Origin: Synechococcus sp. UW105
GTDB lineage: Bacteria; Cyanobacteriota; Cyanobacteriia; PCC-6307; Cyanobiaceae
Length of the DNA stretch: 64,000 nucleotides
Reading direction: 5' to 3'
Assembly: GCF_900473935.1 (NCBI RefSeq)
Contig: NZ_UCNN01000016.1
Location: 1 to 64,000 of the forward strand
The notes under the pieces are model-generated. The model was not told the DNA's origin. It worked only from the letters and a program-made list of their open reading frames with translations, and did no database searches. Below, one piece after another: positions 1 through 8,193 of this stretch (its first letter is position 1; the number at the start of each line of letters is the position of its first letter). Both the position numbers and the translations under genes were made by a program.

Positions 1-769
1 ATTCTGCGGAAGGGTCATCCTCTGAGCAAGCTTCAGCCAAGCCTGACCAAAACCTGAGCTCAGCCAAAAGCCAACACCACGAAGCAAGAAGCATCCCTTG
101 AAGAGCTCAAGGCTGTAGCCAATCGCGTTCGATTGGTTCAGGCTGCCTCGATACAGCAAAGGGCTACGCAAAGACACTCCGAAGCCCCCCTAGCTGATGG
201 AGAGAGTAACGAGCGTGGCCAGAATTGTCTGGGTAGCATCTTCTCACTTCCAGCCAAGTGCGTGCACATCATGCATGGAAGATGCAAGCTCATTGAAAAG
301 AGTTAGGCCTCACGAAGTGACTGTCTGCTTCCCTTTACTCGGCACTCCTTTCGACTGCAAAGAGGAAAGCGAGGTGCACGACGGCTTTCCTTTAATAACC
401 GAGATGAATCAGCCGTTCATTGAAGAATTTGGCATCAATGCAGACGAGCCACCTCAAGACGCCATCAAAACAAGCACCCTGCCAGGGATTGGGGTGGTTC
501 AACGCTTTGAATCCATGAAGAGGAACTGTCAAGCCGTGGATCGCATTCAATCGCATTCAATGGCTAAGCCAAAAGCCGCCTCTCTGGCGCTCTTCTGCAA
601 GGAAGCACGGTTGCTCGCAATGAGCCTGGGATGCCTCACCTTCAGCCGAGCAACGACTTGAAGTCAATTTATTCGCTCTTAGTAAAAATTACTTAGGCAC
701 TTCACCCAGCTCAATAGAGCGCTTGACCCGATCAAACATTCGGCATAGCGTTCGTCAAGCCCAGGAGGA
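1..769. other. Region without a supported gene
   Basis: No reading frame here has a recognisable domain, a good start or a paralogue in the window. The longest frame (197-661, + strand) has an unstructured composition and no ribosome-binding site. A small direct duplication (TCGCATTCAA twice, near 541-560) is visible. I treat the stretch as non-coding or decayed accessory DNA. Confidence 0.5.
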
Positions 770-775
770 ATGCCG

Positions 776-934
776 GTGAGAGATACATTCAAGAATGAAC
801 ACAATGCCACATCCATCACTGAAAGATGGCAAACAGTGGACGGCTACTTTGAGTGCATTACTGAGTGCGATCTCGAAGATAAAACATGTGTAACAAAGTG
901 CATGATGACCCACCTTCGGCAAGAATCTGATTAA
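776..934 (+). CDS. Small four-cysteine protein (paralogue of the 63.0 kb gene)
   Basis: A 52-codon frame that is easily missed because of its size. A strong AGGAGG (763-768) lies 7 nt before the GTG chosen as start; an in-frame ATG at 770 is only 1 nt from it. The core reads GYFECITECDLEDKTC followed by VTKCMMTHLRQ. The gene at 63014-63175 has the same pattern (YF-D/E-C-I-T-x-C-D-x-x-D-x-x-C-V-x-x-C-x3-H-L-x-Q). The spacing C-x3-C-x6-C-x3-C suggests a disulfide-stabilised or metal-binding helical hairpin (inference). No signal peptide is seen. The function is unknown to me. Confidence 0.7.
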   Translation: MRDTFKNEHNATSITERWQTVDGYFECITECDLEDKTCVTKCMMTHLRQESD

Positions 935-1222
935 AGGTGTCGTGCTGGTAGCTAAGCATTAGCGTTCTCACTGTCACCAAAGATTTGCCCACGGGGATTG
1001 CACTCGACAATCCGGACAGTGCCTTTTGTTGCTGCATTCGGAGAATGCAGCTCTGCGCCAGCGGATCGCACCAATCAACAACTGCAATCAGTGGATTCAG
1101 CAGCCAATGTGCGGCGAACCACTGCTTGATTCGCTAACAATTACTGAACTATTAAGAGCTTGCAGCGCTGGCCTCTTCTATTCCGTCAGCGTAAAAGTGC
1201 TTGGCGATTTCTATCTGCTTAG

Positions 1223-1381
1223 TCAGAACCCTCCAAGAGTCAGGACGATCTGAAGAGCTCCTAAGCCGACCAGAAAGGATCCGCCAAGCAAGATGAAATC
1301 TTTACGGGAATTAGCCATTGGGAGAAGGGCTGTGCCCAGAAGCAACGCTCCCAAGAATCTAAAGAGAATCGGTAAAGCCAA
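1223..1381 (-). CDS. Small two-helix membrane protein, possibly truncated
   Basis: A 52-aa frame starting at TTG. It is hydrophobic with two likely membrane helices. It aligns with the protein at 31576-31761: both contain FRF[LF]GALL.G..LL.MA and end in an LLGG-F-hydrophobic stretch closing with LGGF. The upstream 24 residues of the paralogue are not in frame here (a stop codon precedes the start), so this copy is either a shorter relative or a 5'-truncated one. The homology over some 45 residues is the reason for calling it; no ribosome-binding site is evident. Function unknown. Confidence 0.5.
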   Translation of the reverse strand: MALPILFRFLGALLLGTALLPMANSRKDFILLGGSFLVGLGALQIVLTLGGF

Positions 1382-1990
1382 TATTTAGATGGGTTACAGC
1401 TTTGCATTCTTTCACGCGCCCGTAACCCAAGTTCATGAAAAACCTGTTGCAATTGGACCTTGAGCACTCTGGCTTCACATCTCTTAACCAGAAGAGCGGC
1501 TCTGGAACAGCTCTTCGCTTCACAGCGCTGTTCTTGGCTGGTGGGTGAGGGACGATCGGCTACGGGCAAGACTGATCGCCAGGGATAGTCCGTCATTTAT
1601 TTACTGGCACGGCCTCTTCAAGATGCTCCTGATGCAACAGTTCCAGGCCACCCTTCACCGTCTTTCGGGGCGTGGCGATCAACAAGAGGGCGATCCTTGC
1701 TTGGCATCAGCACAGGATGGCGAAACAGCCTTGGCTACTGGGGGCGCTGAAAAATCCCCATTTGGGGGATGTGGGATATGAGGAGTGAGGTCTGCCCTCA
1801 AATCGCCTCTCTGCCAGGCCTCGCCTACATCGCTCCCAAGTTCATGCCTAGAAGGCCAAGAAGGTCTCCTGGAATTGCTACGGGGATCTTGAACCTGGAG
1901 GGAAGGGAGAATTGCTCTCTATGAGCAGCAATACAGGCCTAGTAGCGAATTTCCTCTTCATTGCTAGAACTGTTAGTACCACTGGTTTCT
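1382..1990. other. Intergenic stretch with one hairpin
   Basis: No supported gene. The frame at 1545-1781 has no recognisable features. A short hairpin with ATCCCC/GGGGAT arms lies at 1754-1770 but lacks a T-tract, so it is not a convincing terminator. Confidence 0.4.
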
Positions 1991-2203
1991 ATGACCATGA
2001 GTGAGTACTGGGCAAACCGCATGACCGTTCCCGTTGTCCGTGCCAAAGAGTTTGCAGAGCTATCCGCTTGCTATCAAGAAGCTCTCAAAGACCGTGGTGC
2101 ACTGGATTGCACATACAAGCTCTGGTCTGAAATGACTGCTGCAGAGAAAGCCAAAGTAGCTAAAAGGCTGCCAAGCACAGCAAATAACTGGTATGTGAAT
2201 TGA
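1991..2203 (+). CDS. Hypothetical small soluble protein
   Basis: A 70-aa frame chosen from the internal ATG; a second ATG lies two codons on. The composition is plausible for a soluble alpha-helical protein (…CYQEALKDRGALDC…LWSEMTAAEKAKVAKRLP). It has two cysteines and no signal peptide or membrane segment. No family is recognised and no Shine-Dalgarno sequence is seen. It stands alone, 165 nt before the lipoprotein gene. Confidence 0.4.
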   Translation: MTMSEYWANRMTVPVVRAKEFAELSACYQEALKDRGALDCTYKLWSEMTAAEKAKVAKRLPSTANNWYVN

Positions 2204-2367
2204 AACATGTTGGGATATTCATTGTGGTCGCACTTTTGCGCGTAGATATGGCCTAGGCCTTACAGCACTGAGGTCTATATTCCTGAATTGAGGCAACGGA
2301 TTGAGGTTTCACCAAGGAGCCTCATATTTGCCATAAAAATTGAAGAGGTCAAAGTCGGTAAGACCTT

Positions 2368-2829
2368 ATGAAAAACATTCTAAGTGCTGCTTTAGCCAGC
2401 GCTCTCATGATCCCTCTCATGGCATGCTACGGCTCCCCTCCCGACAAACTCATCTGCAAGTTTGAGCGAGCCGAGAAGGAATGGCGATATTCGTGGGACA
2501 AGACAAAATCAACATCCAAAACATTGCCTGCTTGGGATCTGATCGTTGAGGCGCTCGACAGCAAAGTCAAGCTGACATACAAGATATTTGGAATGGATAC
2601 GAATAGCACTGAGGAGTTCAACGCGACTATTGACAATGCCTACATCAAGTTCTTCAGCGAATACAAGGGCGAGTACGGCACCAAAGAACCATACATTCAG
2701 GAAACAGAGACAATCAGAGCTGTCATCGACAGGGAAGCCAACAGCTTCACCTGGAACAAACGCTGGGAAAGCGATGATAACTCATATAAATACTGGAAAG
2801 CAAGCGGCACCTGCAAGCCTCTCAAGTAA
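2368..2829 (+). CDS. Predicted lipoprotein of unknown function
   Basis: 153 aa. The N-terminus has a lysine, a hydrophobic segment and the lipobox LMAC (Cys at residue 20), so it is expected to be exported and lipid-anchored (family knowledge of lipoproteins; anchoring is inferred). The mature part is charged, with many Lys/Glu/Tyr/Trp, two further cysteines and no recognised domain. A perfect inverted repeat follows the stop at 2877. Its composition is more A+T-rich than the core genes further right, which fits an accessory gene. Confidence 0.6.
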   Translation: MKNILSAALASALMIPLMACYGSPPDKLICKFERAEKEWRYSWDKTKSTSKTLPAWDLIVEALDSKVKLTYKIFGMDTNSTEEFNATIDNAYIKFFSEYKGEYGTKEPYIQETETIRAVIDREANSFTWNKRWESDDNSYKYWKASGTCKPLK

Positions 2830-2876
2830 AACCAGTTCGAAAGTTCAGGCAATAAAAATCCTCACCAGTGGCAGGA

Positions 2877-2898
2877 CCAAGCACTAATTAGTGCTTGG
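2877..2898. terminator. Perfect 22-nt palindrome after the lipoprotein gene
   Basis: CCAAGCACT and AGTGCTTGG flank AATT, giving a 9-bp stem 47 nt past the lipoprotein stop codon. There is no following T-tract, so termination is only a guess; it could also be a protein-binding dyad. Confidence 0.35.
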
Positions 2899-2942
2899 CA
2901 TTGGATAACATTTAGGCGTGATCATGCAGTGATCAAAGCAAT

Positions 2943-2967
2943 AAAAAGCCCGCCTTGAGACGAAGGC
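2943..2967 (-). terminator. Intrinsic terminator reading leftward
   Basis: On the minus strand GCCTT-CGTCTC-AAGGC is followed by GGGCTTTTTAT, a hairpin plus T-tract. It lies downstream of the leftward gene at 3136-3315 and probably ends its transcript. Confidence 0.5.
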
Positions 2968-3135
2968 ATTGATTTCGCTGGGCTAAATCCAACCCCGATG
3001 CTTGAAGTAGAGGCTTGGAGGCGATTACTCGTTGGAGCCTCTCCTAACCTCTGAGTCGTGAATGGATCCCTCGGTGGTTCATTTTGCTCTCCTGGAAAAA
3101 GCGAGGGTCTCGTTGGTTGATGGTGGTCTCGCTAC

Positions 3136-3315
3136 TCAGGAGCAGACTCTTCCGGTGTCTGGAAGGCAGGCCACTTGGTCACTGAGCATGGCTTCGATGA
3201 TCGTGTGCAGGTAGGCAGCTCTCCGCAGATGTTCCATTCCCATAGAGTCCGGGCTTTGCGCATGCATGGCTTCGACAATGGTTTCGAGGGCGGCAAGGTT
3301 TTGAAAGCGGTCCAT
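3136..3315 (-). CDS. Hypothetical small helical protein
   Basis: 59 aa from the internal ATG; the longer upstream extension has poor composition. The sequence is an amphipathic helix series (FQNLAALETIVEAMHAQ … EHLRRAAYLHTIIEAMLSDQ) with two similar IVEAM/IIEAM segments, which suggests a helical hairpin that may dimerise. There is no membrane segment or signal peptide. No family is recognised. A leftward terminator lies about 170 nt downstream. Confidence 0.5.
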   Translation of the reverse strand: MDRFQNLAALETIVEAMHAQSPDSMGMEHLRRAAYLHTIIEAMLSDQVACLPDTGRVCS

Positions 3316-3636
3316 GGTGTTAAGGAGTGAATAACTGAGCCGGGGGTGTGGCCCCCTCGACTCCTTCAAGATCACAGCCCTTGTGGTGATCCCCAGTGCA
3401 TGGTTGTGGTGGAGACTTAGGCGGGTTCTGGTAAAGGCCTGGTGAATGGCTCAGAATCCAGTCACCACCTGGGCTGACATCGCTGCCAACTTGCCTTCTG
3501 CATGGTCTCCCAGGATTCAATCGCGTTGTGTCGCATCAGTGCTGTCGTCAGCTCATTGGAGGCGGTTATGGCGCTATCGATTGGTCTGATCTCTTAGGGC
3601 ACCAATGACCACCGCAGAGATCAGCCAGCCGCCTAA

Positions 3637-3789
3637 TCAACTAAGCGCTTTGGGGATTTTCTCTCCCTTTCTGCGTCGGCAGGGTTCAGAGCAGTAGCGC
3701 ACTTCATCCCACACCTTCTTCCACTTGCGCCGCCACTGAAATGGACGCCCACAGACCGGGCAAATCTTTGACGGACGATCGCCCTTCAC
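3637..3789 (-). CDS. DUF2256 family protein
   Basis: 50 aa, GTG start (another in-frame GTG at 3810 would add seven residues). The family signature is clear: KICPVCGRPFQWRRKWKKVW, then a DEVRYCS segment with a fourth cysteine and an Arg/Lys-rich tail. DUF2256 proteins are short, basic and contain two CxxC-like pairs that probably bind zinc; in cyanobacteria they are often found near cryptochrome/photolyase genes (established association). No such gene is adjacent here. The second pair reads CSEPC; the SEP differs from the SER I expect in this family. Function unknown. Confidence 0.8.
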   Translation of the reverse strand: MKGDRPSKICPVCGRPFQWRRKWKKVWDEVRYCSEPCRRRKGEKIPKALS

Positions 3790-3839
3790 GCGCTTTACAC
3801 TACTTAACACTAGTGTATGAGCATCTTTGCCACGGCGGC

Positions 3840-3932
3840 ATGACCACTCAAGATCTCCTCGTGCTGGCAGTTAGCTTCTGCTCTGCATGCTTTGCTCTCA
3901 ATATCTACAAGCTGAACCAGCCCGCGAAGTAA
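3840..3932 (+). CDS. Possible 30-aa membrane peptide
   Basis: A short frame starting MTTQDLLVLAVSFCSACFAL and ending with a basic tail: a single hydrophobic helix. It lies divergent to the DUF2256 gene, whose possible upstream start (3810) is 30 nt away. Only composition supports it. Confidence 0.25.
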   Translation: MTTQDLLVLAVSFCSACFALNIYKLNQPAK

Positions 3933-4131
3933 CCAGCCGCCTCAGGCGAATCGGCTGCTCTCTTCCTTGTGCACTGACAGCACAAGGTGCAGCTCCTTGC
4001 TGTGGAAACTCCGGTCATTTAGCCAGTAGATACACTCAGCCCAAAATGTTGCATAACACTATCCGATTGACTGCGATTATGCATCCGTCATCGCGATCTG
4101 CATCGCAGGAGGCCTGTTCAACATCGACAAA

Positions 4132-4293
4132 ATGCTTGTCGTTCCTGATCAATCGAATAAAGAGGTCAGTTGGCCACTCAAAAGCCCAGACCTCTTAGAG
4201 GCCTGGGCTGAACGAATGTTTAATGACAATCCAAGCTCGACATCCAATTTTCGGGAGTGGTGTATCAGATCCGTACAAAGGTGGAAGTGCTAA
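4132..4293 (+). CDS. Hypothetical 53-aa protein
   Basis: The frame reads MLVVPDQSNKEVSWPLKSPD, then an amphipathic stretch LLEAWAERMFND and a C-terminal REWCIRSVQRWKC. The protein-like composition (Trp, Cys, charged helices) differs from neighbouring shadow frames. An in-frame hydrophobic run (IAICIAGGLF) just before the ATG could belong to a longer version using a rare start. Its last 29 nt overlap the 3' end of the convergent secreted-protein gene. Confidence 0.4.
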   Translation: MLVVPDQSNKEVSWPLKSPDLLEAWAERMFNDNPSSTSNFREWCIRSVQRWKC

Positions 4294-5011
4294 TGCTCGA
4301 GGCTGCTCCCCAACCGCTGCCGACCTGAGTCCGGCGAATCAGGTTGCCCCGTTCAAAATGAAACGCCGGGCGACCATGGCTCACAAACATGGAGGGGGCT
4401 TGATCCACGCGGCCGAGATGATTCAGATCGCAACGTCGTAGGTGCGGGTTCCAATTGACGCGGTGCACTTGATTGAAACGCACCTGTAGATGTTCCGGAA
4501 TTGAGTGCATAGCGAGGCTCTGAATGGTGGCGCGATAGTTCGCCTGGCTTAGACACCGCTGTTTTGCCACTCTGTCCAAAAGCTGACCACCATTCTGCAA
4601 CGATTGGCTTAACACCGTGCGGTAGTAAACGCGGCGAATCGGCCCTCCAACCACACGATATTCGCGGATCAGCTGACCACCACCGGGAGAAAATACATAG
4701 CGAAAGGAAGAGCCGGGAATGCCCCTCTGCCAATGATTTAAACGCGCCTTAGGCGTGTAAGTACACTGACGACTGAAGGGGCTCCAGTACACTTCCAAAA
4801 CATTGCCATAACGGACAGTGAGGCGTTTCTGTCCGCCCGGAATGGCAACAACAGCCCCTTGTGGCTGCGACACAAGGAAGTGGTGGCCTCTGTAGCACTG
4901 AGCGGCTGTAGGACTAAAGGAACTGGAGGCCCCCCGAGGGGGGGGGTAAGAGGCGAAAGCTGCCTGAGGAACCAGGGCAAGGGCCGCCAAAGCAAGGGGG
5001 AAAGTCTTCAC
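4265..5011 (-). CDS. Secreted protein of unknown function
   Basis: 248 aa from a GTG start. I chose it because it gives a classical signal peptide (VKTFPLALAALALVPQAAFA). An upstream ATG at 5065 would put 18 residues in front of it. The mature protein is rich in Arg, Tyr and Pro and has cysteines spaced as possible disulfides (…AAQCYRG…SRQCTY…KQRCLS…LRRCDL). No domain is recognised. A GTGA-N6-TCAC dyad lies about 55 nt upstream (5067-5082), so CRP-type control is possible. It probably functions in the periplasm or outside. Confidence 0.6.
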   Translation of the reverse strand: MKTFPLALAALALVPQAAFASYPPPRGASSSFSPTAAQCYRGHHFLVSQPQGAVVAIPGGQKRLTVRYGNVLEVYWSPFSRQCTYTPKARLNHWQRGIPGSSFRYVFSPGGGQLIREYRVVGGPIRRVYYRTVLSQSLQNGGQLLDRVAKQRCLSQANYRATIQSLAMHSIPEHLQVRFNQVHRVNWNPHLRRCDLNHLGRVDQAPSMFVSHGRPAFHFERGNLIRRTQVGSGWGAASSISTSTFVRI

Positions 5012-5066
5012 GAGGCGAAAAAATGACCCAACAAAAATGAATGTATCGACACCTGTTTGACACAAT

Positions 5067-5082
5067 AGTGATGCTAATCACT
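5067..5082. promoter_or_regulatory. CRP-like palindrome
   Basis: AGTGATGCTAATCACT has the GTGA-N6-TCAC core of CRP-family sites, with A/T instead of T/A at the outer positions. It is located upstream of the leftward secreted-protein gene. It is weaker than the three perfect sites at 19.5, 56.6 and 58.0 kb. Confidence 0.35.
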
Positions 5083-5422
5083 GCCATCTGTGCGATCACG
5101 CACGGGGATTACGCGCCATGCCGAGCACCATCAGATTGAAGAGCACTGCGCTTATTTTCATTACTTGCTTACATGTTTTTGCCACTTCACTAGCCAAGCG
5201 AGGCATCAGTGTGAATAGTTATTATTGACATTTGCCAGCAACAAGCGACTAAAAACGGTAGCAATAGCTGCCAATTATGTATTGACTAGGCACCATGGCC
5301 AATGTTCGACCAACTTCTATCTTGTCGAACGTTCTGCCATCTGGTGAGAGGTGGTTCTTCTGTTTCGTTGAAAGCAATACCCCTGCTGGATCAGAAAGCC
5401 CCGCAGCTCGAATGCCATTTTT
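5083..5422. other. A+T-rich intergenic stretch
   Basis: No supported gene. The + strand frame at 5295-5546 runs antisense to the integrase remnant and looks like its shadow. Confidence 0.4.
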
Positions 5423-5605
5423 TCAAAAGAGTGGTTTCTCAATGCCGGCAACATGTCTATATTCCATCACTGCTCTGAACGTCCGCCTGATCGCCCCATT
5501 ATTTCCCAGAAATGGGCGGAGTTTTGTGGGGATCTGCCGCACATAGATCAGCCATCCCCGTCCATCCGTCTTTAAATACTTAAGACGCGCGCTCCGCCTG
5601 GGCAT
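5423..5605 (-). pseudogene. N-terminal remnant of a phage-type integrase
   Basis: 60 aa. The segment RLKYLKTDGRGWLIYVRQIP and the following TKLRPFLGNNGAIRRTF resemble the arm-binding N-terminus of cyanobacterial tyrosine recombinases; the intact enzyme at 17852 has a comparable start (KGRSGFYIRISIPAELRPVL). After about residue 45 the sequence departs from this pattern and stops, and no core or catalytic domain follows in any frame. I read it as a truncated integrase left by a former mobile element. Confidence 0.5.
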
Positions 5606-5695
5606 TCCGGGTTTTCAAGACACGCGTTAGGACAAAGATCAGGACACACACCCAGTGTTTGCAGCGCATCCCAGCCATTCCAAGGTGATTAAGCC

Positions 5696-5875
5696 GTGAC
5701 GCATGATCTGCGCTGGACTCTGCTCGCATGGAGCGTCTGCGCGGTGGCAGCCGCCTTCAAATTCGCACGCCTGGCGCGACAGATGCGAGGCAGCCTGAGT
5801 CCAAACCCAGAGCGAGACAGCAGCAAGGCGGTACGGGCTCGCCTGGAACGAATTTGGCAGAAGGATCTCCCCTAA
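5696..5875 (+). CDS. Small membrane-anchored basic protein
   Basis: 59 aa, GTG start preceded by AAGGTG. It has one N-terminal membrane helix (LLAWSVCAVAAAFKFARLA) followed by a polar, basic tail (NPERDSSKAVRARLERIWQK). Protein-like composition and a 55-nt gap to the next co-directional gene suggest it opens the operon that continues with the secreted protein and the CsgG-like gene. No family is recognised. Confidence 0.5.
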   Translation: MTHDLRWTLLAWSVCAVAAAFKFARLARQMRGSLSPNPERDSSKAVRARLERIWQKDLP

Positions 5876-5930
5876 CCCAGCCAACCCCAGACCCCTTATT
5901 CAGCTCCGCGTCTTTGACTGCGACCCAAGC

Positions 5931-6422
5931 ATGAAATCCTCTCCAAGCCGGCTCCGACTCGCTCTTGTGATCGCCGTGCTGCTGGGCTCTGCACTCCCCG
6001 CCGCCGCAGATCCAAAACGGCAAATGGTGCGCGATGTGATCCAGTGCACACGCGTGCAGCAACGTTTCATCTTGGCGAGGGACCTCGGTTTTGAGACTGG
6101 CCTCAACAGCTCGATCAATGCGGACACGATTCCCGACGGACTGAAGCAACAGATGCTGGAGGCCTATCACCAAGTGGCTGACGCGGTGTTCTCGTGGGAC
6201 AAGGTGGAGCCCAAATATGAGCAGCTTTATGGACGCCACTACACCGAGAACGAGCTGAAGACTGTGCTGGATCTCTGCCAGGACAATCGCTACCAAATGG
6301 CGATCAACAAGGACTTGGAGATGCTGCCTGGAGCGCTCAAGATCGGCGAAGAGTTTGCTCCGGAACTCCAAGCCAAATTGCTGGATGCGATGACCCGGCT
6401 AATGAAGACCATGCGCCCATGA
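5931..6422 (+). CDS. Secreted helical protein, DUF2059-like
   Basis: 163 aa with a signal peptide (LALVIAVLLGSALPAAA, cleavage near residue 27). The mature protein is alpha-helical and acidic; it contains a single pair of cysteines (VIQCTR, LDLCQD) and a pattern like that of DUF2059 periplasmic proteins (…LYGRHYTENELKTVLDL… where YxxxFTxxEL is typical). The DUF2059 call is by pattern and not certain. It is followed on the same strand by the CsgG-like gene, so a role in the same envelope process is likely. Confidence 0.55.
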   Translation: MKSSPSRLRLALVIAVLLGSALPAAADPKRQMVRDVIQCTRVQQRFILARDLGFETGLNSSINADTIPDGLKQQMLEAYHQVADAVFSWDKVEPKYEQLYGRHYTENELKTVLDLCQDNRYQMAINKDLEMLPGALKIGEEFAPELQAKLLDAMTRLMKTMRP

Positions 6423-6544
6423 CCAGCCCAGCCCATGCCAATGAGGATGGGGTAGGGATTGGGATAGGGATAAAGAATCCACAAACCAGGCGTGCACAGG
6501 TAATCAGTCCCCCCTATCAGTGGAGCAAGACTGATCGCCTCCTC

Positions 6545-7315
6545 ATGGATCGCCTTCCCCTGCAAGCCGTTGCCATTGCTGGTCTCATACCACTGGCTCT
6601 AGGCCTACCCAGCAGTGTTCAGGCCCAAGTGCAAGGTGTAGCACCAAGCCAGCCCGTGACCGTGGCCGTCAAAGAGATCACCAATAACGCCTCCGGTGTC
6701 TGGTGGTGGAGTCCACGGGTGTCGAAACAGCTCACCGACATGCTCTCCAATGAACTGAAGAGCACCGGCAACTTCACGCTGGTGGAGCGACAAAGCGTCA
6801 AACAAGTGCTGAGTGAGCAAGAGCTGGCCGAGCTGGGCATCACCCGCAAGAGCACAGCACCGAAACGGGGAATGATGACTGGCGCGAAGTACTACGTGCT
6901 CGGCAGCGTCAGCGACTATCAGCAGGGAATGGAGACCAAAAGCGGCGGCGGTGGCTTCAACATCATGGGATTCGGCCAGCGCAAGTCGTCCAGTCAGAGC
7001 AAGGCCTACGTCGCCCTCGACATCAGGGTGGTCGACACCACTACCGGTGAAATCGCATACTCACGCACGATCGAGGGCAAAGCCACGTCGTCGTCCAACT
7101 CCACCTCCTCTAGCGGCGGAATGTACGGACTCTCCTTCAGCGATTCCCAGTCATCGTCCAAGAAGGTTCCCGCCTCCAAAGCCGTTCGGGCCGCCATGAT
7201 CGAGGTGAGTGAGTATCTCAACTGCGTTTTGTACCTGCGCAACAGCTGCATCGCGGACTACGACCGCAAGGAACAGAACAGACGCGAGGCCACCAAAGAC
7301 GTGCTCGAGTTCTGA
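6545..7315 (+). CDS. CsgG/HfaB-type secretion lipoprotein-like protein
   Basis: 256 aa from the internal ATG that gives a signal peptide (LPLQAVAIAGLIPLALG…VQA); the longer frame from 6419 adds an unlikely Gly/Ile repeat. The body matches the CsgG family: VAVKEITNN, then KQLTDMLSNEL.STG.FTLVERQ and later a YYVLGSVSDY strand and ALDIRVVDTTTGEI. CsgG forms the outer-membrane channel for curli subunits; here no CsgA/B-like subunit is adjacent, and there is no lipobox cysteine, so a periplasmic assembly role is possible. The stop overlaps the next start (TGATG). Confidence 0.75.
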   Translation: MDRLPLQAVAIAGLIPLALGLPSSVQAQVQGVAPSQPVTVAVKEITNNASGVWWWSPRVSKQLTDMLSNELKSTGNFTLVERQSVKQVLSEQELAELGITRKSTAPKRGMMTGAKYYVLGSVSDYQQGMETKSGGGGFNIMGFGQRKSSSQSKAYVALDIRVVDTTTGEIAYSRTIEGKATSSSNSTSSSGGMYGLSFSDSQSSSKKVPASKAVRAAMIEVSEYLNCVLYLRNSCIADYDRKEQNRREATKDVLEF

Positions 7316-7863
7316 TGCAGGGCCCCAGCCAATCTGCAGCCAGGGTGGCAAGCGCGTGTTTGCTGCTCTTGCCACTGCTGGCGGAGCCTGCCTTTGGCGC
7401 TACTAGAGCTCGAGCCTCAACGGCAGCCAATGACACTGCGGTGATCGCGTCAGCGCCTGGTGCCACCAGCCGGGACGCCCTCAATGCTTTCCTGCGCCAG
7501 CTGGATCGGGCTGAAGAGCTGTATCGCGCCCTGATGTTTGAGGAAGCGGATCGCATCAGCGAACTCACGGTGATGCGGATCAACGCCTTCCTCGAAAGCC
7601 ATCGCCACCTCAGCGGAGTGGATGAGGTCGAAGCGGTGCTCCAGGCCCGCACCGCACAGCTTCGGGAGTTGCGCTCGCTCCTGGAGCATGACCGGGCGCT
7701 GGAAGAACAACGGTCCGCGGAGCGCTACGACCGTCTGAAAGCAGAACGGGAGCGGCGGCGGCAGGCCTATCAACTGGCGCTGGAACAGCGCCGAGCAGCG
7801 GAAGCACGCGCCGCCCGCTGGTGGCCGATCTGGTTCGGCCGTCCGCTGATCCTGAGGTACTGA
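7315..7863 (+). CDS. Secreted coiled-coil protein
   Basis: 182 aa. A signal peptide (ARVASACLLLLPLLAEPAFG) is followed by a long charged helix region from about residue 60 to 165, with heptad-like Leu/Ala spacing (VLQARTAQLRELRSLLEHDR, then an Arg/Glu-rich EQRSAERYDRLKAERERRRQ). It ends with an aromatic tail, WWPIWFGRPL. Its start is coupled to the CsgG-like gene by a 1-nt overlap, so the two should be translated together. It may be a periplasmic partner of that protein (inference). Confidence 0.6.
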   Translation: MQGPSQSAARVASACLLLLPLLAEPAFGATRARASTAANDTAVIASAPGATSRDALNAFLRQLDRAEELYRALMFEEADRISELTVMRINAFLESHRHLSGVDEVEAVLQARTAQLRELRSLLEHDRALEEQRSAERYDRLKAERERRRQAYQLALEQRRAAEARAARWWPIWFGRPLILRY

Positions 7864-7910
7864 ACGCTCGAGAAGGAGCCGTTCGCAGGTGGGAACACAA
7901 CCTGATGCTC

Positions 7911-8189
7911 TTACCACCAGCGCAGCTGATTGCGCAGGCGCTGGTGCCAGGGAGTGGCATTGCGCAGCGGCTCGCCTCGTTCAGTCGCGGCGCCCTGCCC
8001 CGACTCCATGCTCTCCAGCTCACGGCGCAGCTGACGCAACACTGGCAGCAACAGCAAGCCGGCAAACAGCCCTACCAAGAGCAGAACAGGCAGCAGTGAA
8101 ACCAGCCAAATGGTCATCACCAGGCCCGCCAAAGCACTGGCCAAATGCTGCAGCCAACGCGGCCGCTGCCGGCCCGGCAGCTGCTTCAT
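7911..8189 (-). CDS. Small membrane protein
   Basis: 92 aa starting at MKQLPGRQRPRWLQHL. There are two close hydrophobic helices (LASALAGLVMTIWLVSLLPV and LLLVGLFAGLLLLPVLRQL) and a polar C-terminal tail of some 35 residues. It lies 4 nt after the stop of the co-directional 40-aa gene at 8194, so the two form a pair. It is convergent with the CsgG operon. Function unknown. Confidence 0.55.
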   Translation of the reverse strand: MKQLPGRQRPRWLQHLASALAGLVMTIWLVSLLPVLLLVGLFAGLLLLPVLRQLRRELESMESGQGAATERGEPLRNATPWHQRLRNQLRWW

Positions 8190-8193
8190 GGCT

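Noticed and set aside
197-661. 154-codon open frame
   Set aside because: No domain, no ribosome-binding site, composition unlike the real genes nearby.
1261-1596. 111-codon frame on the minus strand
   Set aside because: It runs out of frame over the small membrane-protein paralogue at 1223-1381, which has real homology.
3446-3589. 47-codon frame starting MAQNPVTTWADIAANLPSAW
   Set aside because: Looks somewhat protein-like, but has no ribosome-binding site or relative in the window; too weak to call.
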